Source of the DNA: UBA952 sp044361535
GTDB taxonomy: Bacteria; Bacteroidota; Bacteroidia; Flavobacteriales_D; Crocinitomicaceae
DNA: 64,000 nt
Assembly: GCA_044361535.1 (NCBI GenBank)
Contig: JBIKIQ010000003.1
Span: forward strand, 186,001 to 250,000
Reading direction: 5' to 3'
The notes under the pieces were generated by a model. It made no database searches. It saw nothing but the letters and a program-made list of their open reading frames with translations, and was not told where the DNA came from. Below, in pieces: positions 54,963 through 63,691 of the stretch. The position numbers and the translations under genes were made by a program. The stretch's first letter is position 1; each line of letters begins with the position of its first letter.

Positions 54963-56117
54963 TCAGAAGCAGTTTTTACCCATTATGATCTTACTTTAAT
55001 TCGACCAGAATTTGATTCGGCATTGACTGATTTAATTATTGAACTGGATTATTTAAGGAAAAAACAACTCGGTGGTTCTACACACCCGAAGGTTTTTTTT
55101 CAGTTGAAACATATTTTTCATACGTTGGAAAGTATTGGTTCTGCTCGAATAGAGGGGAATAATACAACGATCGCTGAATATATTGAAACTAAATTAGATG
55201 GCGAGCAAGCTATTTCAGAAGGAATTCGTGAAATTCAGAATATTGAAAAAGCTATGGAGTTTATCGAGGAGAACGTTAAGGATTATCCTATAAACAAGCT
55301 CTTTATTAGTGAACTTCATAAAATGATTGTGGATGGATTAACTCCTCCACCTGCAGGAGAAGGGGATCATACTCCAGGGAAATATAGAACACATAATTTA
55401 AGAATTCAAAAATCGAGTCACTTACCTCCTGATGCTATTCATGTTGATCCCTACATGAATGAGTTAGTAGATTTTATAAACCAAGAGGATAGCCCAAAAT
55501 ATGATTTGTTAAAGGCCGCAATAGCACATCACCGTTTTGTTTGGATTCACCCTTTTGGGAATGGAAATGGACGAACTGTTCGTTTGTTTACTTATGCTAT
55601 GTTGGTTAAAACGGGTTTCAATGTGAATGTAGGTAGAATTATCAATCCTACAGCTGTTTTTTGTAGTAATCGTAATGATTATTATGATAATTTATCGAAA
55701 GCAGATTCAGGTACTGAGTTGGGGATTTTAGACTGGTGTGGATATGTGTTAACCGGTCTTAAGGAGGAAATTGAAAAAATAGATAAACTTTCGGATTATC
55801 AATATTTGAGAAAAGAAATATTAATACCGGCAATTATACACTCTTTAGAACGAAAGTATATTACGGATACGGAAGCTAAAATATTAAAAAAAGTAGTTGA
55901 GCTGCAACGCATTCAAGCCTCAGATTTAAAAGAGTTATTTCCGGGAAAACTGAATGCCGAATTGTCTAGACAAATTAAAAGACTAATAGACAAAAAGATG
56001 CTTGTTCCCGAATCAGATGGTGCTCGAAAATATATTATTCGATTTGACAATAACTTTCTTTTAAGAGGTATCATAAAAAGTTTGGGGGAAAAGGGTTTCT
56101 TGCCAATTAAGGATTAA
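54960..56117 (+). CDS. Fic-family AMP-transferase with N-terminal inhibitory motif
   Basis: 385 aa. N-terminal helical domain with the inhibitory motif S61-x3-E65-G66 (SARIEGN), Fic core with the active-site motif HPFGNGNGR (H197 to R205), and a C-terminal winged helix (EAKILKKVVELQRIQASDLKELF). Class II Fic proteins AMPylate targets and are held off by the Glu finger. The winged helix and the upstream iterons suggest self-control of transcription. Flanked by repeats R3 and R4. Confidence 0.93.
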   Translation: MSEAVFTHYDLTLIRPEFDSALTDLIIELDYLRKKQLGGSTHPKVFFQLKHIFHTLESIGSARIEGNNTTIAEYIETKLDGEQAISEGIREIQNIEKAMEFIEENVKDYPINKLFISELHKMIVDGLTPPPAGEGDHTPGKYRTHNLRIQKSSHLPPDAIHVDPYMNELVDFINQEDSPKYDLLKAAIAHHRFVWIHPFGNGNGRTVRLFTYAMLVKTGFNVNVGRIINPTAVFCSNRNDYYDNLSKADSGTELGILDWCGYVLTGLKEEIEKIDKLSDYQYLRKEILIPAIIHSLERKYITDTEAKILKKVVELQRIQASDLKELFPGKLNAELSRQIKRLIDKKMLVPESDGARKYIIRFDNNFLLRGIIKSLGEKGFLPIKD

Positions 56118-56165
56118 AATTCACAAACGGTTTTATGAGTAAATAGCGTGGATAACGGAGTGGGG

Positions 56166-56258
56166 AATTACGAATTACGGATTGTGAATTACGGATTGCG
56201 AATTACGGATTGTGAATTACGGATTGCGAATTACGGATTGCGAATTACGGATTCACTA
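56166..56258. repeat. 14-bp tandem repeat (ATTACGGATTGYGA)
   Basis: About six to seven tandem copies differing mostly at one C/T position. A shorter form is present in R3 near 54650. It creates an open but meaningless frame rich in ELRI/NYG. Confidence 0.85.
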
Positions 56259-56330
56259 CGTGGCTGCCTTCGGCGGTGCGGATTGCACCTCGGCTTACTT
56301 CGACAAGCTCAGTACGAGACGCTCGGTGGG
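56238..56330. repeat. Boundary repeat R4
   Basis: Nearly the same ~95 bases as 54655-54774, apart from the deletion of duplicated inner motifs. Direct orientation relative to R3, bracketing the fic gene. Confidence 0.8.
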
Positions 56331-56335
56331 ACGAA

Positions 56336-56494
56336 TTACTTCATTTTAGCTTTTTCCAAAATTTTATTTGCAGAAAACAATTGTTTTGAAAAATCTACAG
56401 TACCTCTTTTTTTGATTGCAGCATCAGCCTTACGGATAAAATTTTGAGCTACTTTATCAGTTAAAACAGGGATGCTTCTGATCGTAATTGACAT
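56336..56494 (-). CDS. Small 52-aa protein, possible antitoxin-like
   Basis: ATG at 56494, stop at 56336-56338. It begins MSITIRSIPVLTDKVAQNFI, continues RKADAAIKKRGTVDFSKQ and ends KILEKAKMK: basic and helical, with a natural start and good codons. Similar short proteins near Fic or toxin genes come to mind but I cannot confirm one. It is convergent with fic and begins right after R4. Confidence 0.45.
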   Translation of the reverse strand: MSITIRSIPVLTDKVAQNFIRKADAAIKKRGTVDFSKQLFSANKILEKAKMK

Positions 56495-56704
56495 GGGAAT
56501 TTAAATTCAGTCTTAGATACAAAATTATGAATAAAAAGTTATTCAATTTAATATAAAACGAACTATTCTTGTAGAAGTAACATTTATTTGATCCTCAATT
56601 TGTATTAAAATAGTTCATTTTAGTTACTATATCGCATATCGCGATTCGCGATATTGGTATTAATTCTTGAATAGGATTTTTAAATATTGAGTGACTTTAA
56701 GAGG

Positions 56705-56737
56705 TTAATTAAACTTAACTGTGGATGACAATCTGAT
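56705..56737 (-). pseudogene. 33-bp copy of the amidase gene 3' end
   Basis: One mismatch to 56909-56941, which encodes residues near the amidase C-terminus. The rest of 56495-56877 is AT-rich and has no gene. Confidence 0.6.
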
Positions 56738-56877
56738 CTTCAAGAATATTCTTTGATAAATATCCCCTTGCCATTATTACATTTTGTTAAAAGATATGTG
56801 GTAAAATATAGGACATATCCTTGATCGAAATGTAAAGGTAAATAAAAATATTTATTTCCCAATTATAGGGAATAAAC

Positions 56878-57510
56878 CTACCTACCTTCTCCCAAATTCT
56901 TCAACAACTTAATTAAACTTAACTGTGGATGACAGTCTGATTTGTCGGCACGAAAGGAGACGTGTGTCCAGATGCCGGGAGTGCCATCGAGGGCCTGGGT
57001 GTTGAGCTTCCACATGTCGGGTTGGTAGGTCTTGGGAATGGCGTATCGCTCACATAAATACTCCAATAGGAATCGTAAGGATTCGAGTTGGCTGTCCTTG
57101 TACTTGTGGAAATAGCGATACCCTCGCCATTGCATACCGTAGTCAATTACTTCTTCTTTGGGAACTTCTCGGTTGAAGGTGGAAAAGTACCTTCCGCCTT
57201 TTTCGATTAATGCTCCCCAATTGCAGATTTCAATTCCAATGGACTGCTGGTTTAATTTGGTGTTATTGTAATTGCGCGTTCCTAAATGATGCGCCCAATG
57301 TGCTGAACTGAAACATTGGTATATATTTCCTTCTCCATCGATAACGAAGGCTGTGGCTACTCGTACCGGGGTATAGCCCCACCCGCTGATGACGTTCTGC
57401 GCATTGGATCCACTGACGGTATGGTGCAAGACAATCTGCTTTTTGGGATGCACTTCGGGATAGTATTGTGCTTTGGTTAATGGGAATTGAATGAGGTCTT
57501 TGATGTTCAT
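56878..57510 (-). CDS. PGRP/Amidase_2-type N-acetylmuramoyl-L-alanine amidase
   Basis: 210 aa, no signal peptide. Zinc ligands are in IVLHHTVSG, WTHVSFR and SDCHPQ, and the fold marker AHWAHHLG is present. Cleaves the amide between muramic acid and the stem peptide. Lack of a signal peptide is typical of phage-type endolysins that need a holin. The small membrane proteins at 28.5-29.3 kb could be such partners, on the far side of the element. Confidence 0.88.
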   Translation of the reverse strand: MNIKDLIQFPLTKAQYYPEVHPKKQIVLHHTVSGSNAQNVISGWGYTPVRVATAFVIDGEGNIYQCFSSAHWAHHLGTRNYNNTKLNQQSIGIEICNWGALIEKGGRYFSTFNREVPKEEVIDYGMQWRGYRYFHKYKDSQLESLRFLLEYLCERYAIPKTYQPDMWKLNTQALDGTPGIWTHVSFRADKSDCHPQLSLIKLLKNLGEGR

Positions 57511-57641
57511 GATTTCATTTTTAGTTAATTATTTTTTATTCTTTTAAAGGTTGGTCACCCCTCTCGATCTCCCCTCAAGGGGAGAAGGATTGGTAGGCTT
57601 TTGTCTTACTTTCTGTGATGGCAGACAGGTAAGGGGAAAAT

Positions 57642-57899
57642 ATGTTATTCTTTTGGCTTGACCCAAAAGAATCAAAAGGTCAAGGCTGAATCGTTTTCTT
57701 GGTTTGCGGTTATTATTTTCTTTTTTCATGCTTGATTCTTGCAAACCATTTTTCAATCTTTCTCTCATTGGATGGTTGCGGATGATCCTTCGGCTTTCCT
57801 TACCATTTACCAATTCGAGTACAGCTTGAAAAACCGAAAACGATAAGGCCGGTTGTTTTCTTTGGGCGATTGTGGATGTCACCCCTCTCGATCTCCTCT
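57642..57899. repeat. 258-bp direct repeat, copy A
   Basis: Identical to 57966-58223 except for about one base (GAGTACAGC versus GAGTGCAGC), offset 324 bases. Both copies include CTTTTGGCTTGACCC and a CCCCTCTCGATCTCC string. Frames through the repeats are low-complexity and not supported as genes. Confidence 0.9.
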
Positions 57900-57965
57900 C
57901 AAGGGGAGAGGAATAAGGAAGCTGTTGTTTCTCTTTCTGCCACGGCAGACAGGCATGGAGAGAAG

Positions 57966-58223
57966 ATGTTATTCTTTTGGCTTGACCCAAAAGAATCAAA
58001 AGGTCAAGGCTGAATCGTTTTCTTGGTTTGCGGTTATTATTTTCTTTTTTCATGCTTGATTCTTGCAAACCATTTTTCAATCTTTCTCTCATTGGATGGT
58101 TGCGGATGATCCTTCGGCTTTCCTTACCATTTACCAATTCGAGTGCAGCTTGAAAAACCGAAAACGATAAGGCCGGTTGTTTTCTTTGGGCGATTGTGGA
58201 TGTCACCCCTCTCGATCTCCTCT
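57966..58223. repeat. 258-bp direct repeat, copy B
   Basis: See copy A. Short TTCTGCCACGGCAGACRGG inverted repeats lie between and after the copies (near 57940, 58225 and 58280). The stretch 57511-58319 has no gene I can support. Confidence 0.9.
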
Positions 58224-58319
58224 TCTGCCACGGCAGACGGGCATGGGGAGAGGAATAAGCAAGCTGTTGTCTCTCCTTCTGCCACGGCAGACAGGTAAGG
58301 GGAGAAGAATGGTAAATTT

Positions 58320-58988
58320 TCATTTTCGTTTGTCGGGGGTGTTGTTTGGAAAAGCGATGAGGTTGAACATTTCACGCATTCGGGAGCGTAAGCGATTGCC
58401 ATAAAGTGCTTCTAAATCGGACGCGCTGAGGTTGGTTGTGGCATGCGTGACATGCCTGTGCTTGACCATCAAATCATAGCGATTTAAGAGAATCTCTGCT
58501 ATGGTATTACATTCGTTACCATAATACTTCATGTTTTGCTCCACACCTAAATCATCAAAACAATATATCTGTTGTCTCCAGGAATACTTCTGTATGACTT
58601 GGTACCCATCTTCGTGAAACTCTGCCGCAATTGCTCGGGTGGATTTCATGTAAAAATGATTGTTTTGTAGCGTAAATTCTGTCATTAGGGTGATGAGTGA
58701 GGTTTTGCCGCAACCGATAGGACCTGCAAGTAAAATACCCTTGTTTGGATCTATACTATACTTTTCATAATAGTTTTGGGACTTGGTGAAGTATACCAAA
58801 AGCTTTGAAATGATGGTTAAATCTTCTTTGTAGATGCGAAAGTGCTTTCCAAACTTTTGTCGACCGATGTGTTGCAAGTAATAAATCGTTTTATCGAAAT
58901 CAAAATTTCGGGTGCCTTTTTCATCTATGAAAAAAGGTTTCTCCGTTGCAGGGTTATAAGGTTTCTTCATAATTTGCTGATTTGGCAT
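58320..58988 (-). CDS. DnaC/IstB-like AAA+ ATPase
   Basis: 222 aa (a second ATG at 58970). Walker A GPIGCGKTS, Walker B IYCFDDLG, sensor 1 HATTNLSASDLEA, Arg finger region GNRLRSRMREMF. Similar to helicase loaders that bring DnaB to an element's origin. The start overlaps the replication-protein gene by 35 bases. Confidence 0.87.
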   Translation of the reverse strand: MPNQQIMKKPYNPATEKPFFIDEKGTRNFDFDKTIYYLQHIGRQKFGKHFRIYKEDLTIISKLLVYFTKSQNYYEKYSIDPNKGILLAGPIGCGKTSLITLMTEFTLQNNHFYMKSTRAIAAEFHEDGYQVIQKYSWRQQIYCFDDLGVEQNMKYYGNECNTIAEILLNRYDLMVKHRHVTHATTNLSASDLEALYGNRLRSRMREMFNLIAFPNNTPDKRK

Positions 58989-59670
58989 GTAATTGATTTG
59001 GAGCGAGTTTTCCGATTTTTTCGGATTGGAATTTTTGACTGTTTAGCATCCATTTTTTTGCTAATGATTGCCAATTTTGAATTGTGTTTTTTCCGGATTT
59101 CCATCCAACTGATTCATAATGGTGAAAAAATAATTCTGCTTCCCTTTCAAGCGTATTATTTTCTTTAAAAAAGTCCTTTATGGATTCAAAAGTTGGAGGT
59201 TCAAATGGTGTTTTTTGTCTCGTGCTTTTTTTTGTTTTTACTTCTTTATTAGTTGTTTCTTTACTTTTTATAATAGGACTCACGTGTTGTCCTGTACCAC
59301 TCTTTGCACTTCTCTTTGTACCTCTATCACGTGTTCTCTTATTGGTTGTACTGGCTGTTGTATCAAAAATGAACATGTGTACCATGCTTCCGTTGAATGA
59401 ATTGTACGAGGGGAAATAGGCGATGTAACTCCAATCGTGCAGCTGATGCAAGCCTTTGTGATAGGTATTTAGAGAGCCGATTTTTGCAGCCTTCATGATT
59501 TCACTCCGATGAATTAAAAATGGATTATTGAAATTATTTGCATTCCACAGGTGAAAGAGCGCATAATACAAACTGATGTGCCATGCTGTGAGGCGATTGT
59601 CTTCAGTAAGCATTTGACTTACCCGATTCAAATGGGTAATGTAATTGATCTTGTATAATCTTCTTTCCAT
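58954..59670 (-). CDS. Replication initiator-like protein
   Basis: 238 aa. N-terminal winged-helix-like region (LTAWHISLYYALFHLWN...IHRSEIMKAAKIGSLNTYHKGLHQL), a Thr/Lys-rich linker, and a short C-terminal module (FHHYESVGWKSGKNTIQNWQSLAKKW) that recurs in DnaD-like or phage replication proteins of Bacteroidota elements. Directly followed by DnaC-like and preceded by an excisionase-like gene. Confidence 0.7.
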   Translation of the reverse strand: MERRLYKINYITHLNRVSQMLTEDNRLTAWHISLYYALFHLWNANNFNNPFLIHRSEIMKAAKIGSLNTYHKGLHQLHDWSYIAYFPSYNSFNGSMVHMFIFDTTASTTNKRTRDRGTKRSAKSGTGQHVSPIIKSKETTNKEVKTKKSTRQKTPFEPPTFESIKDFFKENNTLEREAELFFHHYESVGWKSGKNTIQNWQSLAKKWMLNSQKFQSEKIGKLAPNQLHAKSANYEETL

Positions 59671-59973
59671 TTAAACTCGGTTTCGAATTTTGGACTCAAG
59701 CAATTGGTTTATGTCTTCTTTTGGATAAAATATTACTCCACCAATTTTGGTATAGGGGATTTTTCCGGTTAATCTCAGATTTTGAAGTGTACTGGGAGAA
59801 ATTGCTAACATGCGTTGTACCTGATTCGATTTTAACCAGGATTTTTCATTTTTTTTCTCTTCTTTTTTTTCGTCCACCTGTTTTAAAGAGTCTTGTAAGA
59901 TTAATCTCACTTCATGGATTAAGTCTTGTTTGAAGGATAGTAAATCCTCAATTGTTACAATTGTAGCTGCCAT
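59671..59973 (-). CDS. Excisionase/MerR-type HTH protein
   Basis: 100 aa from ATG 59973; the upstream frame extension is unlikely. A basic N-terminal helix, then the HTH_17 domain (WLKSNQVQRMLAISPSTLQNLRLTGKIPYTKIGGVIFYPKEDI). Recombination directionality factor or regulator of the element. It abuts the replication gene with no gap. Confidence 0.85.
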   Translation of the reverse strand: MAATIVTIEDLLSFKQDLIHEVRLILQDSLKQVDEKKEEKKNEKSWLKSNQVQRMLAISPSTLQNLRLTGKIPYTKIGGVIFYPKEDINQLLESKIRNRV

Positions 59974-60165
59974 ATTTTTTGTTTTAAATTCTCTGCAAAT
60001 AGAAGGTAAAAAAATAGGCGAAGGGGGTTGCAAGGGGTTGTTCAACCCCTCTTAAAGTGTTTGAAAACAGTAGCTTTTCGCCCTGTCATAATTCTATAAA
60101 AGTTGGTGGGATTCGCTGCTAAAAAGTTAAAAAATGAGTAGCTTTGACTGTAAATAAAAAGTCTA

Positions 60166-60319
60166 AGTAGCGACACGCTTTTTTGGGTAATCGAAACCGC
60201 CAATTATCAAACTCCCCTAAAAAGACAAGCTGGTCGTCCTCGCATGGCGTGGGCACAGTTTGCTTGGGGGAAGGAGCTTGGCGGTTCCGGGTTACCTGCA
60301 AACTGTTGACCACGCTACT
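60166..60319. repeat. 154-bp long imperfect palindrome
   Basis: Outer arms AGTAGCG (60166-60172) and CGCTACT (60313-60319); inner arms GGTAATCGAAACCGCCAA and TTGGCGGTTCCGGGTTACC (60186-60203 and 60278-60296), with an unpaired centre of about 75 bases. GC-richer than the flanks. Position beside replication genes suggests a single-strand origin, nicking site or structured RNA. Frames through it on both strands are not convincing genes. Confidence 0.55.
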
Positions 60320-60338
60320 TTTTAGTACAAAACATGCG

Positions 60339-60527
60339 ATGGAAAATTCAAAGAATCTACCTCATTTAAGTTCCGAGCTTTTGTTGTTTATGCATATTCA
60401 TCAGATTGTTGATCTGAATGCACTGTTGCTCCTTAGTGAGGAAGAACTGTGGACTATGAAGGGTATTTCTGTTCATCTTTTGTTGGAAATTAACGTTCTG
60501 AAAAACGCTCATTTGAATTTAGACTGA
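60339..60527 (+). CDS. Small HhH protein, RpoA-CTD-like
   Basis: 62 aa from ATG 60339. VDLNALLLLSEEELWTMKGI followed by SVHLLLEINVLK resembles the helix-hairpin-helix of the RNA polymerase alpha C-terminal domain (LxxLxEEEL..IKGxG..xxxEI). Convergent with and overlapping the end of the 513-aa gene by 38 bases. Plausible small DNA-binding protein. Confidence 0.4.
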   Translation: MENSKNLPHLSSELLLFMHIHQIVDLNALLLLSEEELWTMKGISVHLLLEINVLKNAHLNLD

Positions 60528-62031
60528 TATTGAGTCGGTTGATCATTTGAATTAGTTTTGTTTTTAATTCGGTGATGTTTTTTGGATCTTTATCGTAATA
60601 GTTATTTCGTAAACTTGTAACAGCAATACTTGATTGGTGCTTGGTTTTGAACACGTTGGAAAAAGCTGAAAAGACATGGGTTTTGTTTTTTTCTTGAATT
60701 ATTCCTTCTTCTACCAATAATGCTGCAAACAAGGCCAACTGAGGAACATTTAGTGTTGTGGTTAGTTTCTGTTCTTGCTTATCGGTTATCGGTTGGTAGG
60801 TCAATTGCTCGGGATTGGCTGCGTGAATTCCGTCCATGTACAGCAATTCTTCTTTTATCCATGTGGTGACTAATTCAATTGCCCCGGGAATTCCTGATTG
60901 GTACATTCTGTTTGAATGGGGAATTATTTGTTTGATTTTCTTTTGTTCTTTGAGTAACCATTGTTTTAATTCCCATGGATTGTTGAATTTATTCATTTCA
61001 TTCCTGAAATTATTTGTGAGCCATGCTATGAAGTCGAGGTGATTGAAATTATGATACAATAAGAGGTATCTCATTTTTCGTACGTTCCATGTCATGCCTT
61101 CTTTTTCCCAGCATTTTTCTACGATTTCATGAATGATTGCTTTGGCATAGGTGAACTCTCGGAGGGATATAAAATCTCCTTGTATAAAATCTTCTACAAC
61201 TTGAATTTGGGATTGTATGACTTGACCTAGCATAGGGTCTTCCCAGGTTGATATGGCTTTTTTTAATTGGGCTATTTTTCTGCGTAACTCATTGATGGAT
61301 ATGGCATAGGTTCGCAAACTTTCATTTACTTCTTCGCTAAAATGGTGTCCGTATTTTCGTTTTAATTTGAGTATTACTTGATTTAAATAATAAAGCGTCA
61401 GGGATTCCAGTTCTTTCTGAGTGTATTCGGTTTTTATTAACTCTGAAGCCAATGGTATGGTTTGATTGTTTTGTGCAAGCAACTCCATTGCCTCATTGAG
61501 CAAAGAATTTTGTATTTCGGATACCCAATGCTTTACTCTTTCCGGCGTTTCTATGCGGTACAGATTGCCAGCTAGTTCTTGTTCTATTTTTAGTGTTGCT
61601 GTCCTTAATTTCCAATTCAAAAATGCAAATTGAATCTCGTTTTGGCTGAGTTCCTTCCACGTTGCTGTATAAAGCATTAGCCATGTGTTCCGTCCGTTCC
61701 CACTGATGCGGGTTATTTTTTCTAATCTTCCAATCTTCCTACATGCTTTTTCAAGGATTTCGATTTGCTTTTTATCATTTTGCTCTGCTCGCTCTTGTTC
61801 GGAAAATCTCATGAGGTAATCTTCGTACATGGGATGTTCTTGCGTGATCCTGCCCAAACTTTGGTACTTCTTTTCCGTTCTATTCGGATTTCTCTCTTGA
61901 ATTACTTCTATGATTTTAGGTGCTGGTTGCTGGTCTTGCAATATGTCGCAATAGGTTTCTTCGTTTTTGTTGTTTCGAACCTCTTGCCATAGTGAAGTAA
62001 ATTCCATAAGATTAATAACACCCACTTGCAT
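60490..62031 (-). CDS. Large helical protein of Bacteroidota integrative elements, unknown function
   Basis: 513 aa (a second ATG is at 62007). All-helical, acidic/basic alternating; no nucleotide-binding or nuclease motif. The C-terminal section (LTTTLNVPQLALFAALLVEEGII...LINRLNISLN-like end) recalls the tail of RteC-like or similar regulators carried by Bacteroidota elements. It sits between the integrase and the replication block. No function can be assigned. Confidence 0.6.
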   Translation of the reverse strand: MQVGVINLMEFTSLWQEVRNNKNEETYCDILQDQQPAPKIIEVIQERNPNRTEKKYQSLGRITQEHPMYEDYLMRFSEQERAEQNDKKQIEILEKACRKIGRLEKITRISGNGRNTWLMLYTATWKELSQNEIQFAFLNWKLRTATLKIEQELAGNLYRIETPERVKHWVSEIQNSLLNEAMELLAQNNQTIPLASELIKTEYTQKELESLTLYYLNQVILKLKRKYGHHFSEEVNESLRTYAISINELRRKIAQLKKAISTWEDPMLGQVIQSQIQVVEDFIQGDFISLREFTYAKAIIHEIVEKCWEKEGMTWNVRKMRYLLLYHNFNHLDFIAWLTNNFRNEMNKFNNPWELKQWLLKEQKKIKQIIPHSNRMYQSGIPGAIELVTTWIKEELLYMDGIHAANPEQLTYQPITDKQEQKLTTTLNVPQLALFAALLVEEGIIQEKNKTHVFSAFSNVFKTKHQSSIAVTSLRNNYYDKDPKNITELKTKLIQMINRLNISLNSNERFSER

Positions 62032-62136
62032 ATTTGCTCTATCTTAGAATTTTGCAAATACATACGTTTTCTTATTATGAAGTTTCATTTTGACCTAAAT
62101 TTTAGGGTAAACCCCACCGAATTTAGGTGTAAACCC

Positions 62137-63414
62137 CTAGCTTATCTTACTTTCTTTTCCGCTATCCCAGGGCATGTTTGTTCCAAAAAGTTTGGATCTT
62201 AATTGGTTCATATCTTCACTGACTTTTTTCTCTAATACTTTCGCATAAATTTGTGTGGTCTTGATACTGGTATGCCCCAACATGGCACTTACTGTTTCAA
62301 TTGGAACTCCGTTTGCCAAGGTAACCGTTGTTGCAAATGTATGTCGAGCAATATGGGTTGTGAGTTTCTTTTTGATGTTACAGATGATTCCTATTTCCTG
62401 CAAATAGGCATTGTACCGCTGATTTGAATTTACCGGCAATAACTTGTTGTATCGTTTGCAATATTCGTGGTTCTTATACTTCTCTATTATTTTTACCGCT
62501 ATAGGTAACAAGGGAACGCGCTCTTGCACCCCGGTCTTTCTTCGTTGTGTGCTTAACCATAAATTTCCATCGATTCCCAACTCTTCGTCTCCTTGTTCAA
62601 AATGGTATATATCTCCATACGCAAACCCTGTATAACAACAGAATATAAATACGTCTCTTACTTCCGCCAACCTTTCTATACTGAAGTCTTTATTGATTAA
62701 GACGTATAATTCTTCTTGCGTTAATACTTGTCTAACCGGATGTCTATACGATGTTTTGAACGCATTTAGGGGATGCGAGGGTATCCAATCTAAAGCTACT
62801 GCCATGTTAAATACTTTCTTAACGATTTTTACTTCTTTGTGTATGGTATTGTTTTGAAGTCTTTCTTTGGTTACTAAATAATGTTCGAATTCTGTTATGA
62901 AAGATAATTTTACGTCTTCTAAGGCTATGTCTTTTATCCCTTTGTAGGTCTGCATGAAATATTTTATTTTGGACAAGGTGGATTGATACCGCATGAGGGT
63001 CTTTTTTGTTATTTTATCAATTTTCACGAGTTCTTCCATCTTTATATTGTGGTATTCGAATGCTTCGGTGATGGTTTTTTTCTGATTTTTTGCATCTTTT
63101 CCGAGGTATTTATCCCGAATTAATGCTGCCGTTATTTTCTCCTGACAGGCTATTGATTGGTTGTAAATTGACATGAGTTGTCCCTTTACCATGGTTAAAT
63201 ATGAATTTAGGACACCAGCTTCTTCGTATTTATTTGAGACGATTTGCGCACTTTTATCCCAGTACTCTTCGGGTACCGTTCGTGCAAGCGATAATTCGAC
63301 GCGAAGCCCGTCCACAGTGATTCTGACGTAGATTGGAACCATTCCGTTTTTGTAAATTCTTCTGCTATTTATCCAAAATAATAGGTACATTTTGGGATGA
63401 ACGTTGTTGTACAT
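62137..63414 (-). CDS. int: Tyrosine recombinase (IntDOT-like)
   Basis: 425 aa. N-terminal arm-binding domain (YLLFWINSRRIYKNGMVPIYVRI), SAM-like core-binding domain, catalytic domain with K293 (RRKTG), H354-x2-R357 (HIARHTF), H381 (LGHTS) and Tyr390 (TTQIYAKV). The first catalytic Arg is replaced in TGFAYGDI (A265), as in IntDOT-type enzymes of Bacteroidota conjugative transposons, which still recombine. It lies 270 bases from attR and integrates the element into tRNA-Gln. Confidence 0.93.
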   Translation of the reverse strand: MYNNVHPKMYLLFWINSRRIYKNGMVPIYVRITVDGLRVELSLARTVPEEYWDKSAQIVSNKYEEAGVLNSYLTMVKGQLMSIYNQSIACQEKITAALIRDKYLGKDAKNQKKTITEAFEYHNIKMEELVKIDKITKKTLMRYQSTLSKIKYFMQTYKGIKDIALEDVKLSFITEFEHYLVTKERLQNNTIHKEVKIVKKVFNMAVALDWIPSHPLNAFKTSYRHPVRQVLTQEELYVLINKDFSIERLAEVRDVFIFCCYTGFAYGDIYHFEQGDEELGIDGNLWLSTQRRKTGVQERVPLLPIAVKIIEKYKNHEYCKRYNKLLPVNSNQRYNAYLQEIGIICNIKKKLTTHIARHTFATTVTLANGVPIETVSAMLGHTSIKTTQIYAKVLEKKVSEDMNQLRSKLFGTNMPWDSGKESKIS

Positions 63415-63666
63415 GCTATGAATTTTTGTTCACTGCAAATCACACTTTTATGACCCCATCAATGGGTAAAACGGAAAAACTGTACTTTCGGAATGCGTAG
63501 AAAAATAAAGGGATACAGACCAAAAGTGAACAAAACTACAACAAAATTTATGTTCACTTCTTGTTGTAATTTTATTACTGTTTTAATACCGTTAGATGAA
63601 AACGTATGGGGTAAATTGTTGTGAATTTTTCCTAGAAATGGTAAAAAACAATGCAATTTAATGAAA

Positions 63667-63691
63667 AAAGGAGCTCGAAAGCTCCTTTTTT
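63667..63691 (-). terminator. tRNA-Gln terminator
   Basis: AAGGAGCT and AGCTCCTT arms with CGAA loop and flanking A and T runs, just downstream of the tRNA 3' end on the minus strand. Confidence 0.8.

Noticed and set aside
56166..56258. Regularly repeated 14-mers looked at as a CRISPR array
   Set aside because: Repeats are directly tandem without spacers and differ at one position; no cas gene is present. It is a simple tandem repeat.
57544..58402. Long minus-strand frame of about 260 codons and companions
   Set aside because: The frame exists only because of the duplicated 258-bp unit; the predicted protein is itself a tandem duplicate with low-complexity basic sequence and no start context.
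60183..60338. Upstream extension of the 62-aa HhH-like frame and a 64-codon antisense frame
   Set aside because: Both read through the long palindrome; the internal ATG at 60339 gives the only part that resembles a protein domain.
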